DNA of 64,000 nt, taken from assembly GCA_963754065.1 (NCBI GenBank), contig CAVWFH010000019.1:15853-79852 (forward strand). The letters are read 5' to 3'. Made by a program: the position numbers and the translations under genes. The notes beneath the pieces were generated by a model, which searched no databases, was not told where the DNA came from, and saw only the letters and a program-made list of their open reading frames with translations. Shown here one piece after another: positions 27,668 through 37,100 of this stretch (the stretch's first letter is position 1; each line of letters opens with the position of its first letter). This DNA is from JALORV01 sp963754065 (GTDB taxonomy: Bacteria; Pseudomonadota; Gammaproteobacteria; Burkholderiales; Burkholderiaceae_F).

Positions 27668-28573
27668 ATGCCCCACCCGACGATAGACCAGACGATCGGC
27701 AATACCCCGCTGGTGCGGCTGCAGCGCCTGCCCGGTGTCGACAACGCGCGCCGTGTCAATGTGATTCTCGGCAAGCTCGAAGGCAACAACCCGGGCGGTT
27801 CGGTCAAGGACCGGCCGGCGCTATCGATGATCACGCGCGCCGAGGAGCGCGGAGAAATCCGCCCGGGCGACCGGCTGGTCGAAGCGACCAGCGGAAACAC
27901 CGGCATTGCGCTGGCGATGATCGCCGCGATGAAGGGCTATCGCATGACGCTGATCATGCCGGACAACCTGAGCACCGAGCGGCGCGCGAGCATGGCGGCC
28001 TACGGTGCCGAGCTGATCCTGACGCCGGCGAGCAAGGGAGGCATGGAGTACGCGCGCGACCTGGCGATGCAGATGCAGGCCGAAGGCAAGGGCAGGGTAC
28101 TCGACCAGTTTGCCAATCAGGACAATCCGCGCTCGCACTACGAAACGACCGGGCCCGAGATCTGGCGCGACACCGCGGGCCGCATCACGCACTTTGTCAG
28201 CGCGATGGGCACGACAGGAACGATCATGGGCGTGGGTCGCTACCTGAAGGAACGCAACACGGCAATACAGATCATTGGCGCACAGCCGGCGGAAGGCTCG
28301 CAGATTCCCGGAATCCGCAAGTGGCCCGAGGCGTATTTGCCGCGTATCTATGACCCGTCCGGGGTCGACCGCCTCGAGTTCGTGACGCAGGCGGACGCGG
28401 AATCGATGGCACGTCGACTGGCCGCGGAGGAGGGCATCAGCTGCGGTCCGTCGGCGGCCGGGGCATGCCTGATCGCGCTGCGGATCGCTGCCGAAGTCGA
28501 AAATGCGACCATCGTCTTCGTCGTCTGCGACCGCGGTGACCGCTACCTCAGCACGGGCCTGTTCGGCGTCTGA
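27668..28573 (+). CDS. cysM: Cysteine synthase B
   Basis: A 301-residue PLP enzyme making cysteine from O-acetylserine and sulfide or thiosulfate. The PLP lysine is in NPGGSVKDRPAL, shortly after IGNTPLVRLQ. EATSGNTGIALA is the substrate loop and SAMGTTGTIMG binds the phosphate; GGMEYARDLA and IPGIRKWPE are CysM-type segments. lapB-cysM is a common betaproteobacterial neighbour pair. It converges on the next gene with only 17 bases between stops. Confidence 0.94.
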   Translation: MPHPTIDQTIGNTPLVRLQRLPGVDNARRVNVILGKLEGNNPGGSVKDRPALSMITRAEERGEIRPGDRLVEATSGNTGIALAMIAAMKGYRMTLIMPDNLSTERRASMAAYGAELILTPASKGGMEYARDLAMQMQAEGKGRVLDQFANQDNPRSHYETTGPEIWRDTAGRITHFVSAMGTTGTIMGVGRYLKERNTAIQIIGAQPAEGSQIPGIRKWPEAYLPRIYDPSGVDRLEFVTQADAESMARRLAAEEGISCGPSAAGACLIALRIAAEVENATIVFVVCDRGDRYLSTGLFGV

Positions 28574-28590
28574 GTGCGCGATCGGCGGTG

Positions 28591-29676
28591 TCAGCGCGGC
28601 GCGGTCCAGCGCCCGCTTGACCAGAAGCCGTCCAGCGCCCTGAGTGCAGGTGCGGTGTCCAGCGCCTGACGTCGCAGCCAGCCGTCGTCATAGCACGTGC
28701 CGAGATAGCGCTCGCCGCCGTCGCAAAGCAACGTGACCACCGCACCCTTTTCGTCGGCCTGTCGCATCTCGGAGAGCAATTCCACGCAGGCGATCAGGGC
28801 CGTTCCCGTCGACGGCCCGACGCGGCGTCCGAGCACATGCTCAAGGAAACGCGCGGCCGCGAACGAGTCCGCATCGGCGACGCGGATCGACCGGTCGATG
28901 ACATGGCGGTTGAAGCTCGGTTCGACGCGCGGTCGGCCGATGCCTTCGATGCGCGAAGCGACGGCCACCGTGAGCGATGCATCGCCGCTCGCGCAGTAAT
29001 CGTGGAACACCGAGTTCTCGGGATCGGCCAGGCAGATCCGTGTCGGGTGCCGGCAATACCTCGCGTAGCGACCGAGAGTGGAACTGGTGCCGCCGGTGCC
29101 GGCACCGACCACGATCCACGCCGGGACGGGGAATGGCTCATGGGCCATCTGCATGAAGATCGACTCGGCGATGTTGTTGTTGCCGCGCCAGTCGGTTGCA
29201 CGCTCCGCGTACGTGAACTGGTCCATGTAGTGGCCGTCCGTCCGTCGTGCAAGAGCCGCGGCTTCGGCATAGACCGCCGCCGGCTCGTCGACGAGATGGC
29301 ACCGTCCGCCGTGGAATTCGATCAGCGCAATCTTTTCAGGCGAGGTCGCGCGCGGCATCACGGCGATGAAGGGCACGCCGATCAGCCGCGCGAAGTAGGC
29401 CTCGGAGACCGCGGTGGAACCGGACGACGCTTCGACGATCGTGGTGCGCGGCCCTATCAGGCCATTGCAGAGCCCATAGAGGAACAGTGAACGCGCCAGC
29501 CGGTGCTTCAGGCTGCCGGTCGGGTGGACCGATTCGTCCTTCAGATACAGCGGGCAGTCCGGAACGCCCGGAATGTCCACGCGCAGCAGGTGCGTGTCGG
29601 CCGACCGCGTGTAGTCCGCCTCGATGCGGCGGACGGCCTCGTCACACCACGCGCGCGGAAAGGCGGCTCGTCCCAC
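28591..29676 (-). CDS. cds1: PLP-dependent cysteine synthase-family protein, Cds1-like L-cysteine desulfhydrase
   Basis: A 361-residue fold-type II PLP enzyme. The PLP lysine is in TGSLKHRLARSLFLYGLCNG, the signature of the Cds1 branch, which releases sulfide, ammonia and pyruvate from cysteine in mycobacteria. EASSGSTAVSEAYFA replaces the SGNTG loop of true synthases, and GAGTGGTSSTLGRYARY binds the phosphate. Activity here is inferred from family. GTG start at 29676 lies 21 nt after fumA, so it is the last gene of a yqhA-fumA-cds1 run. It faces cysM tail to tail. Confidence 0.82.
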   Translation of the reverse strand: MGRAAFPRAWCDEAVRRIEADYTRSADTHLLRVDIPGVPDCPLYLKDESVHPTGSLKHRLARSLFLYGLCNGLIGPRTTIVEASSGSTAVSEAYFARLIGVPFIAVMPRATSPEKIALIEFHGGRCHLVDEPAAVYAEAAALARRTDGHYMDQFTYAERATDWRGNNNIAESIFMQMAHEPFPVPAWIVVGAGTGGTSSTLGRYARYCRHPTRICLADPENSVFHDYCASGDASLTVAVASRIEGIGRPRVEPSFNRHVIDRSIRVADADSFAAARFLEHVLGRRVGPSTGTALIACVELLSEMRQADEKGAVVTLLCDGGERYLGTCYDDGWLRRQALDTAPALRALDGFWSSGRWTAPR

Positions 29677-29697
29677 CGTGGCTCAATCGGCGCGTGT

Positions 29698-31221
29698 TCA
29701 GGCCGCAGCCACCGGAATCTTGCCGATCTTCGTCTGCCATTCCTTCGGACCGGTCTGGTGTACCGACGTGCCATCGGCACTGACCGCGACGGTGACCGGC
29801 ATGTCCTTCACGTCGAACTCGTAGATGGCCTCCATGCCGAGATCGCTGAAGCCGACGACTTTCGATCCCTTGATCGCCTTGGCGACAAGGTAGGCAGCTC
29901 CGCCGACTGCCATCAGGTAGGCACTCTTGTGCTTGCGGATCGCCTCGATCGCCACCGGACCGCGCTCGGCCTTGCCGATCATCGCGATCAACCCGGTCTG
30001 CGCCAGCATCATCTCGGTGAACTTGTCCATGCGCGTGGCTGTGGTCGGACCGGCGGGCCCCATGACCTCGTCGCGCACCGGATCGACCGGACCGACGTAA
30101 TAGATCACGCGGTTGGTGAAGTCCACGGGCAGCTTCTCGCCCTTGGCCAGCATGTCCTGGATGCGCTTGTGTGCCGCATCCCGTCCGGTCAGCATCTTGC
30201 CGTTGAGCAGCAGCGTCTGGCCGGGTTTCCACTGCGCCACCTCGGCCTTGGACAGCGTGTCGAGATTGACGCGTGTGCTCTTTTTCGCGTCCGGCTGCCA
30301 GTTCACATCGGGCCATGAGTCGAGCGATGGTGGCTCGAGGTAGGTGGGGCCTGAGCCATCGAGCACAAAGTGCGCGTGCCGCGTTGCTGCGCAGTTGGGG
30401 ATCATCGCTACCGGTTTGCCGGCGGCGTGGGTCGGATACATCTTGATCTTGACGTCGAGCACGGTGGACAAGCCGCCCAGGCCCTGGGCGCCGATGCCCA
30501 GCGCGTTGACCTTGTCGTAGAGCTCGACGCGCAGCTTCTCGACGTCGGTCTGCGGTCCGCGCTTCAGCAGGTCCGACATGTCGATGTCGTCCATCAGCGC
30601 TTCCTTCGCCATGGTCATCGCCTTCTCGGCGGTGCCGCCGATGCCGATGCCGAGCATTCCCGGCGGGCACCATCCGGCGCCCATCGTCGGCACGGTCTTC
30701 ATGACCCAGTCGACGATCGAGTCGCTCGGATTCAGCATGACGAACTTGCTCTTGTTCTCCGAGCCGCCGCCCTTGGCGGCGACCATCACGTCGACCTTGT
30801 CGCCCGGCACGATCTGCACGTTGATGACCGCCGGCGTGTTGTCCTTGGTGTTCTTGCGGCCGAATTCCGGCGGACTTACGACCGACGCCCGCAGCACATT
30901 GTCCGAATTCAGATAGCCGCGTCGCACACCCTCGTTGATCGCGTCTTCGAATGAACCGGTGAATCCGTCCCAGCGCACGTCCATGCCGACCTTCAGGAAG
31001 ACGTTGACGATGCCCGTGTCCTGGCAGATCGGCCGGTGGCCTTCGGCGCACATACGGGAATTGGTCAGGATCTGCGCGATCGCATCCTTAGCCGCCGGGC
31101 TCTGCTCGGCTTCGTACGCGCGCGCCAGGTGGCTGATGAAGTCCGCCGGGTGGTAATAGCTGATGAATTGCAGCGCGGCCGCGACGCTCTCGATAAGGTC
31201 GGCCTGGCGGATCGTTGTCAT
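29698..31221 (-). CDS. fumA: Class I (iron-sulfur) fumarate hydratase
   Basis: A 507-residue oxygen-sensitive fumarase of the TCA cycle. The three cluster cysteines are in PICQDTG (about residue 66), GWCPPG and PNCAATR. GGGSENKSKF and GPTTATRMDKF are class I signatures; the beta domain is the C-terminal third. Start ATG at 31221 follows the yqhA stop by 9 nt. Length matches two-domain single-chain class I enzymes. Confidence 0.95.
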   Translation of the reverse strand: MTTIRQADLIESVAAALQFISYYHPADFISHLARAYEAEQSPAAKDAIAQILTNSRMCAEGHRPICQDTGIVNVFLKVGMDVRWDGFTGSFEDAINEGVRRGYLNSDNVLRASVVSPPEFGRKNTKDNTPAVINVQIVPGDKVDVMVAAKGGGSENKSKFVMLNPSDSIVDWVMKTVPTMGAGWCPPGMLGIGIGGTAEKAMTMAKEALMDDIDMSDLLKRGPQTDVEKLRVELYDKVNALGIGAQGLGGLSTVLDVKIKMYPTHAAGKPVAMIPNCAATRHAHFVLDGSGPTYLEPPSLDSWPDVNWQPDAKKSTRVNLDTLSKAEVAQWKPGQTLLLNGKMLTGRDAAHKRIQDMLAKGEKLPVDFTNRVIYYVGPVDPVRDEVMGPAGPTTATRMDKFTEMMLAQTGLIAMIGKAERGPVAIEAIRKHKSAYLMAVGGAAYLVAKAIKGSKVVGFSDLGMEAIYEFDVKDMPVTVAVSADGTSVHQTGPKEWQTKIGKIPVAAA

Positions 31222-31230
31222 GGTGGAAGC

Positions 31231-31884
31231 CTAGTGGTCGTGGGTGCGGCTGTCCTTGGACTTCAACTTGTCGGCGGGGAACATGATGCGATCCGTCGCC
31301 GCAATCGCCATCGCCGACAACAGGAACGTGATGTGGATCGCCGTCTGTGCGATCAGCACCTTGTCCGAATAGTTGGCCGCGTTGATGAAAGTCTTCAGCA
31401 GGTGGATCGAGCTTATCCCGATGATGGCAGTGGCCAGTTTGACCTTGAGCACACTTGCGTTCACATGCGACAGCCACTCCGGCTGATCCGGGTGCTTTTC
31501 AAGGTACATGCGCGAGACAAAGGTCTCGTAGCCGCCGACAATGACCATGATGAGCAGGTTGGAGATCATCACCACGTCGATCAGCGCCAGCACGACCAGC
31601 ATGATGATCGTTTCGTTCAGTCCGGAGGGCAGCCCGTCCGACTTGTAGCCGATACTGGTAACCAGTTGCTGCAAGGCCGTCTGGCTGCCGAAGGCCGCCT
31701 CGACCAAGTGCACCAGTTCCACCCAGAAGTGAAAGACATAGACGACCTGGGCGACGATCAGCCCGATGTAGAGCGGCAACTGCAGCCAGCGACTGGCAAA
31801 GATCAGCCGCGGGACCAATGGGATCGGTCGGACATTGGCGGCGTCGGCGCTTGGCAGGGACATGGTCGGGTTCTCGTCGTTCAA
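31231..31884 (-). CDS. yqhA: UPF0114/YqhA-family membrane protein
   Basis: About 210 residues with four hydrophobic segments. Typical UPF0114 motifs are FASRWLQLPLYIGL, VIVGGYETFVSRM and KLATAIIGISSIHLLKTF. Function unknown. The frame opens with TTG at 31884 (MNDENPTMSL); ATG at 31863 (MSLPSADA) is the more likely start. A TAGAAT box lies at 31893-31898 on this strand. It leads the minus-strand run into fumA. Confidence 0.85.
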   Translation of the reverse strand: MNDENPTMSLPSADAANVRPIPLVPRLIFASRWLQLPLYIGLIVAQVVYVFHFWVELVHLVEAAFGSQTALQQLVTSIGYKSDGLPSGLNETIIMLVVLALIDVVMISNLLIMVIVGGYETFVSRMYLEKHPDQPEWLSHVNASVLKVKLATAIIGISSIHLLKTFINAANYSDKVLIAQTAIHITFLLSAMAIAATDRIMFPADKLKSKDSRTHDH

Positions 31885-31892
31885 GGCGCTGG

Positions 31893-31898
31893 ATTCTA
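31893..31898 (-). promoter_or_regulatory. Probable -10 element of the yqhA-fumA-cds1 run
   Basis: TAGAAT on the minus strand, 29 nt upstream of the yqhA ATG at 31863. The -35 region is weak. The shared 233-bp spacer to htpX (31885-32117) contains no gene. Confidence 0.35.
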
Positions 31899-32117
31899 GC
31901 GATCACTGCACATGTGTTCGGTGGGGTGCCTTGAGTTGTGGACAATCGCCTCCAAATGCGGAACGTTTGCCGGGACTCCGGTCCAACGCCTTGATTCGCA
32001 AAGGGTATTCGAGGGGTGTCGCGATGTAGCGCTGGGGACAAACGTGTATGGTGTACTGATCCGCCGATTGGCTAGACTCTCGCGCGGCTTTGACTGACCA
32101 ACCTATCTGGAGATTCT

Positions 32118-33002
32118 ATGAAACGTATCGCTCTGTTCGTTTTGACGAACCTTGCGATCATGATCGTGCTGATGCTGTTCCTCACCGTGCTGTCGTCGGT
32201 GTTCGGGATCAACTTCAACATCGGCGGTCGTTCGCTGAACGTCGGGGCCCTGGCGATCTTCTCGCTGGTGGTCGGTTTCACCGGTGCCTTCATTTCGCTG
32301 CTGATGTCCAAGCCGATGGCCAAGTGGAGCACCGGTGCGCAGGTGATCCGCCAGCCGGCCAACGCGATGGAGTCGTGGCTGGTCGACACGGTTCGCCGGC
32401 ACGCCGACAAGGCAGGCATCGGCATGCCCGAAGTCGCGGTCTACGACGGCGAGCCAAATGCATTCGCGACGGGCGCGTTCAAGAACTCGGCCCTGGTGGC
32501 GGTGTCGACCGGCCTGCTGCAGTCGATGAGCAAGGAAGAGGTCGAAGCCGTGCTTGCGCACGAGATCTCGCACGTGTCCAACGGCGACATGGTGACGATG
32601 ACGCTGCTGCAGGGAGTGATGAACACGTTCGTTGTCTTCCTGTCGCGCGTGATCGGATTCTTCGTCGACCGGGTCCTGCTGCGAAACGAAGGTGACCGGC
32701 CGGGAATCGGCTTCTTCGTGACGACCATCGTGCTGGACATCGCACTCGGGTTCCTTGCCGCCATCATCGTTGCCTGGTTCTCGCGTCGTCGCGAGTTCCG
32801 TGCCGATGCCGGTGCGGTTGCGCTGATGGGCTCGAACCGGCCGATGATCAACGCGCTGGCGCGGCTGGGTGGCATGGAGCCGGGCCAGCTGCCGCAGGCG
32901 GTGCAGACGATGGGCATTTCGGCGCCGGGCGGAATGATGGCGCTCTTTTCCAGCCATCCCCCGATCGAGCAGCGGATTGCGGCCTTGCAGGCCACGCGCT
33001 GA
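32118..33002 (+). CDS. htpX: Membrane zinc metalloprotease HtpX
   Basis: A 294-residue M48 protease for membrane-protein quality control. Two N-terminal membrane segments (about 5-27 and 42-62), the zinc site HEISH at 148-152, two further segments (about 165-215) and the third ligand Glu in SRRREFRADAGA. SSHPPIEQRIAAL closes it. Start ATG at 32118 with a GGAG 8-9 nt upstream. Confidence 0.95.
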   Translation: MKRIALFVLTNLAIMIVLMLFLTVLSSVFGINFNIGGRSLNVGALAIFSLVVGFTGAFISLLMSKPMAKWSTGAQVIRQPANAMESWLVDTVRRHADKAGIGMPEVAVYDGEPNAFATGAFKNSALVAVSTGLLQSMSKEEVEAVLAHEISHVSNGDMVTMTLLQGVMNTFVVFLSRVIGFFVDRVLLRNEGDRPGIGFFVTTIVLDIALGFLAAIIVAWFSRRREFRADAGAVALMGSNRPMINALARLGGMEPGQLPQAVQTMGISAPGGMMALFSSHPPIEQRIAALQATR

Positions 33003-33024
33003 CAGGTCTGCTCGCTGAATTCGG

Positions 33025-33053
33025 ACGGCCGGGAACTCCCCGGCCGTTTTTTT
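33025..33053 (+). terminator. Rho-independent terminator after htpX
   Basis: A 9-bp stem, ACGGCCGGG (33025-33033) with CCCGGCCGT (33039-33047), a five-base loop and seven T. Confidence 0.9.
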
Positions 33054-33115
33054 GACCACCGGCTCGGGCGCTGCGCGGATTTCGGGTAAGAATCCCCGTT
33101 TCTGCGGAGGCAACC

Positions 33116-33856
33116 GTGCTTACAGGCGCACCCAGACACCACGTCTCGCTGGGTCGGTGGGAATTGCCGATCGAACTGCTGGTCGTCGCCAACCTCATTG
33201 CGCTGGCATTCGAAACGCTGCCCGACCTCACACCGGCCTGGCGGCAGGCCTTCTGGAGCTTCGAGGTCTTCTGCGCCGCGGTCTACACCGTCGAGTATGG
33301 CGTGCGGCTCTACCTTGCCCGGCCCCGCTGGAAGTACATCACGTCGTTCTACGGAATCATCGACCTGCTGGCGATCGCGCCGTTCTACCTGATGGTGGCC
33401 TTCAACCTGCAGGCCGTGCGGGCATTCCGCCTGCTGCGGCTCCTGCGGTTGTTCAAGCTCGTCCGCTACACGAACGCCGTGCATCGTTTCCACCGGGCCT
33501 TCGTCATCGCTCGCGACGATCTCGTGCTGTTCGGCGTGATTGCCCTGATCGTGTTGTACCTCTCCGCGATCGGCATCTACCACTTCGAGCACGAGGCGCA
33601 GCCGGAGCGTTTCTCCTCCGTGTTCGACAGCCTGTGGTGGGCCGTCGCGACGCTGACGACCGTGGGCTACGGCGACATCTTCCCGGTAACAGCAGGCGGT
33701 CGCCTGTTCACGTTCATCGTCCTGGTGTGCGGGCTTGGTGTGATCGCCGTGCCTTCGGGCCTGATGGCATCGGCTCTATCACGCGTTCGGGCCGAAGAGC
33801 ACGCGCATCAACTGGCCGCCACCGAGCGGGCGCTGGAGCGCAACTGGTCCGACTAG
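33116..33856 (+). CDS. Voltage-gated potassium channel (Kv-type, six membrane segments)
   Basis: A 246-residue ion channel. The S4 voltage sensor is VRAFRLLRLLRLFKLV at about 101-116, with Arg/Lys every third position. The pore helix WWAVATL leads into the selectivity filter TTVGYGD at 181-187, and S6 follows with a Gly hinge. The C-terminal tail is short with no RCK domain. Start GTG at 33116 has GGAGG 5 nt upstream, which decides it. A TAAGAAT element lies at 33087-33093. Monocistronic between the htpX terminator and a convergent MATE gene. Confidence 0.9.
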   Translation: MLTGAPRHHVSLGRWELPIELLVVANLIALAFETLPDLTPAWRQAFWSFEVFCAAVYTVEYGVRLYLARPRWKYITSFYGIIDLLAIAPFYLMVAFNLQAVRAFRLLRLLRLFKLVRYTNAVHRFHRAFVIARDDLVLFGVIALIVLYLSAIGIYHFEHEAQPERFSSVFDSLWWAVATLTTVGYGDIFPVTAGGRLFTFIVLVCGLGVIAVPSGLMASALSRVRAEEHAHQLAATERALERNWSD

Positions 33857-33874
33857 CTCCGGCGTTTCCTGACT

Positions 33875-35245
33875 TCAGCGATCGGTGACCTGCCGACGGG
33901 ACTCGAATGCGGCGAGCCAGGCCAGAGCCGCCGCCGTGATGCCAAGGGCGAGTGTCGCGGCTTCCCAGAAGCCGGCTGCGCCCCGGGGCGGTCCGAGCGG
34001 GCTCGGGTTGTAGGCAAGCCAGGCGCCGCCGCCCAGGCCGAGACCCCACAGTGCCACGCCATAGATGACCATCGGCCAGAAAGTCTGACGGTAGCCGCGC
34101 AGCACGAAACTTCCCATCCCCTGGACCGCGTCGAACACATGAAACAGCGCGGCCAGCCCAAGCAACGACAGCGCCATGCGGACGACGTCCGGATCACTGG
34201 TGTACAGGCGAACGATCGGACCCCGGAAAACCCACAGCAGCAAAGCCGCGACCAGTGCCACACCAAGTGCCAGTCGAAAACCGCGCAAGGCCGCCAAGCG
34301 GGCCGTGCGCGGGGAACCGCTGCCCAATGACTGGGCCACCAGGACACTCGTAGCGATGCCCAGCGACAGCGGGACCATGAACAGAATCGCGACCAGGTTG
34401 GCGACGATCTGGTGACCGGCGACCGACGTGGCACCGAGGCGCGCAATGAGCACGGCCATGAACGTAAAGCTGGTCACCTCGAACAACGTCGACAGCCCGA
34501 TCGGCAATCCAAGCCGCAGCAATTCACGCAGGCGCGACCAGCGCGGTCCGTGAACCGTTGCGCTGCGAAACCGGTCGTAGAAGCGGTCCAGTCGCCAGAT
34601 GGCCACGCTCATTCCCAGCGCGAGCCAGGCGAGCAACGCGGTCGCGACACCCGCGCCGGCACCTCCCATGGCATCGAAAGGGCCCCAGCCGTACATGAAT
34701 ACCGCATTCAGCGGTGCCTTCAGCCCCAGCACGGTGAGGTTGATGACCATCGTGACCATCGGACGGGAAACCGCGGCATTGAGCGCAACGAAGACGCGCG
34801 TTGCCAGGCCGGCCGGCAGGCCAAAGGCCACCGCATGCAGGTAACTCGTCGTGATGCCTGCAACCCGTGTGTCGACGCTGGCGATGCCGTTCCAGAAGCC
34901 GGTGGCGAGCACGCACGGCAGAGCAAAGATCAACAGCAGTGCCGATAGCCACAGTGCCTGTTGCAGGTCGTCGCCAATGTCACGCCAGCGTTGCGCGCCG
35001 TAGTGGTGACCAGCAATCGGTGACAGGGCCTGCAGAACGGCCATGAAGCCGATGTAGACGGTGACATAGATGCTGGACGCCACCGCTACGCCGGCCATGT
35101 CCTCGGCAGACAGGCGCCCCGCCATGACTGCATCGATCGTTCCATTGCCGACGACCGCGAGGTTGGCGAAATACAGCGGCCAGGCGAGCCTCAGGACCGC
35201 CGACGTGGAGGCGTCCGGCGCCGCCGGCCGGTGAATCGTGGACAT
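33875..35245 (-). CDS. norM: MATE-family multidrug/Na+ antiporter
   Basis: A 456-residue exporter with twelve hydrophobic segments in two halves. The N-terminal half carries VGNGTIDAVMAGRLSAEDMA near residues 32-51. The second half starts at about 245 with LGLPIGLSTLFEVTSF. Drugs exported cannot be told from sequence; the symbol is by family only. The gene follows the glycosyltransferase gene on the same strand, with a 27-base gap. Confidence 0.88.
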   Translation of the reverse strand: MSTIHRPAAPDASTSAVLRLAWPLYFANLAVVGNGTIDAVMAGRLSAEDMAGVAVASSIYVTVYIGFMAVLQALSPIAGHHYGAQRWRDIGDDLQQALWLSALLLIFALPCVLATGFWNGIASVDTRVAGITTSYLHAVAFGLPAGLATRVFVALNAAVSRPMVTMVINLTVLGLKAPLNAVFMYGWGPFDAMGGAGAGVATALLAWLALGMSVAIWRLDRFYDRFRSATVHGPRWSRLRELLRLGLPIGLSTLFEVTSFTFMAVLIARLGATSVAGHQIVANLVAILFMVPLSLGIATSVLVAQSLGSGSPRTARLAALRGFRLALGVALVAALLLWVFRGPIVRLYTSDPDVVRMALSLLGLAALFHVFDAVQGMGSFVLRGYRQTFWPMVIYGVALWGLGLGGGAWLAYNPSPLGPPRGAAGFWEAATLALGITAAALAWLAAFESRRQVTDR

Positions 35246-35272
35246 GGAGCGTGACGGCCGATGTCCCGGTCG

Positions 35273-37009
35273 TCAGTCGGGCTGTCGCACCCAGACGCGG
35301 AACGCTTCGTCGAAGCGGGCGCGCCGGGTGACGTCGTAGGCGAGTTTCCATCGACCCGCCGGCGGCGCGTCATCGACGGTCGTTCGTTGACTGTCGCGCT
35401 GCAGGGCGACGCGGCACAGACCAGCGTCGGCGGGTTGCTCGAAGCGGATGGCGCCGTGGTAGGCGAGCATCGCGCGCGTTCCGGTCGGCAAACCGACGGC
35501 CTGCACGCAGGAGTCACCCCCGACGCGCTCGATCTGCTGCGCCAGCACCGGCGCCAGCGAAGCGTAGGAGCGGGCGTAGTCGATGGCGGGTGCGAAGAGC
35601 GCGACGGCCGCCAGCCACAGCAGGGACAGGCCGGTGGCGGCGATGAACGGACCGGTCCACATCATCGGCGGACGGACGCGCACGCGCCAGACCACGATCA
35701 CGATCCAGAGCGCAGTTGCGGCGGCGGCCAGCAGCGCGGTTGCCACCTGCACCTCGGGCTCGAATCCCGGGGTCAGCCGCACGATCGATGCCGACATCTT
35801 CGGCGGCACGCCGGTGTTCCACGCGACAAAGTAGAGCCACAGCGCGCACAGGGCGAGACTGAAGAGTGCCAGTGAAAACCAGTCGATCGCATCTTCGGCC
35901 GTCCGCTTCAGCGACGACACACCGAAGGCCGCGAGGACGACCAGCGCCGGTACCGTGATCAGGAACTCGCGGTCACTTGGCGCCGTGGACAGCAGCACCG
36001 CGACGAGCCCGGCTGCGACGACGAGCAGCGGCAGGGCCATGTGCGGGCGCCGCAGAAAATGGCGCCAGGAGTAAATCGTCCAGAGGGCAAATGGCCACAA
36101 GGGCCAGGCGTACCAGCCGACATTGCGGGCGAGCCACAGCAGGCCCTCGCCCCGAGGGATGCCGACACTGGCACTGTTCCAGCGCCACCAGTCGGCAAGA
36201 TACGTCTCGGCCTGTTGCGGATGAGCCAGGCGAGCGCCGGTCGGCCAGACAGAGAAGACCAGGATTGCGAGCAGCGCGATCAGTGTCGCGCGCTCGATGC
36301 GGCGCTCGCCGTAGACGCCGGTGAAGGCGATCGCAGCCAGCAGCAGCACGCCGGCGGGCAACCACCCGCGCGTCAGCGCGATGGCGCCAAGGGCAGCGCC
36401 GGCGACCGTCGTTCCCTTCCACGGATCGTCGAGTGAGTAAGCGAGACCGAAGAGCAGCACACATACCAGCGCCAGCAGGGCCGGCTCGGCGCCGGTTTCG
36501 TGGATGCGCACCAGCACGCCGAACGTGGCCGTCAAGAGAAGCACGGCCACATCAGCCAGCATGCGGCCGTAGTTGCGCGGTGAAGCTTCGCCTCCAAAGG
36601 CCAGGGCTACGGGCTGCGCCTCGTCACGGCGTGCGAGCCGGTAGGTGGCGTACCAGAGCGCCCAGGTGCCGATGCCGAACCAGAGTACGGTGACGAGACG
36701 CGCTGAGGTGACGTCCCCGAGCCAGGGACCGAGCAACCGGACGAAGAGCGCGCCGATCCAGAACGGCAGGGGTCCCTCCTCAGGCAGCGGTTCGCCAGCG
36801 ACCGCCGGCAGCCACCAGTCGAGACTCGAACCCGCCGCCATGCTCCAGGCGACGCCAAAGGCGCTGGCGTCCTCCGGACTCCAGGGTGCACGTCCGAAGA
36901 GACCCGGCACGATGTAGACGGCCAGCAGCGCAAACAGCAGCCAGCGCGGAAATGTGGCCGCGGCGGCCTCGGTCACGCGCGAAGGCGACGGTCGGTGTTC
37001 GAAGCTCAT
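35273..37009 (-). CDS. ArnT-like membrane glycosyltransferase (GT-C fold)
   Basis: About 578 residues with ten or more membrane segments. The first loop carries WSPEDASAFG and a Glu/Asp-rich pattern as in GT39/GT83 enzymes, and LRRPHMALPLL and TAPSDREFLITVPALVVLAA resemble ArnT. These enzymes move a sugar from a polyprenyl carrier to lipid A or protein; the substrate is unknown. Start ATG at 37009 (MSFEHRPSPSR) is chosen; the upstream open frame crosses the rpmE2 terminator. Confidence 0.75.
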   Translation of the reverse strand: MSFEHRPSPSRVTEAAAATFPRWLLFALLAVYIVPGLFGRAPWSPEDASAFGVAWSMAAGSSLDWWLPAVAGEPLPEEGPLPFWIGALFVRLLGPWLGDVTSARLVTVLWFGIGTWALWYATYRLARRDEAQPVALAFGGEASPRNYGRMLADVAVLLLTATFGVLVRIHETGAEPALLALVCVLLFGLAYSLDDPWKGTTVAGAALGAIALTRGWLPAGVLLLAAIAFTGVYGERRIERATLIALLAILVFSVWPTGARLAHPQQAETYLADWWRWNSASVGIPRGEGLLWLARNVGWYAWPLWPFALWTIYSWRHFLRRPHMALPLLVVAAGLVAVLLSTAPSDREFLITVPALVVLAAFGVSSLKRTAEDAIDWFSLALFSLALCALWLYFVAWNTGVPPKMSASIVRLTPGFEPEVQVATALLAAAATALWIVIVVWRVRVRPPMMWTGPFIAATGLSLLWLAAVALFAPAIDYARSYASLAPVLAQQIERVGGDSCVQAVGLPTGTRAMLAYHGAIRFEQPADAGLCRVALQRDSQRTTVDDAPPAGRWKLAYDVTRRARFDEAFRVWVRQPD

Positions 37010-37051
37010 GCGTGCACGGGGTGGTCCGGGGGAAGAGGTGCCGAGGGCAAC

Positions 37052-37076
37052 AAAAAGGGCAGCCGAGGCTGCCCTT
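37052..37076 (-). terminator. Rho-independent terminator after rpmE2
   Basis: Stem AAGGGCAGC paired with GCTGCCCTT (37055-37076), loop of four, followed on the minus strand by T5. It lies 24 nt after the rpmE2 stop. Confidence 0.85.
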
Positions 37077-37100
37077 GTCGTCATTCGCCCCGATGGCTCC

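Noticed and set aside
31925..31960. Heat-shock sigma32 promoter before htpX (CTTGAG with a C-rich -10)
   Set aside because: The -10 match is poor and it lies about 160 bases from the gene; not strong enough to call.
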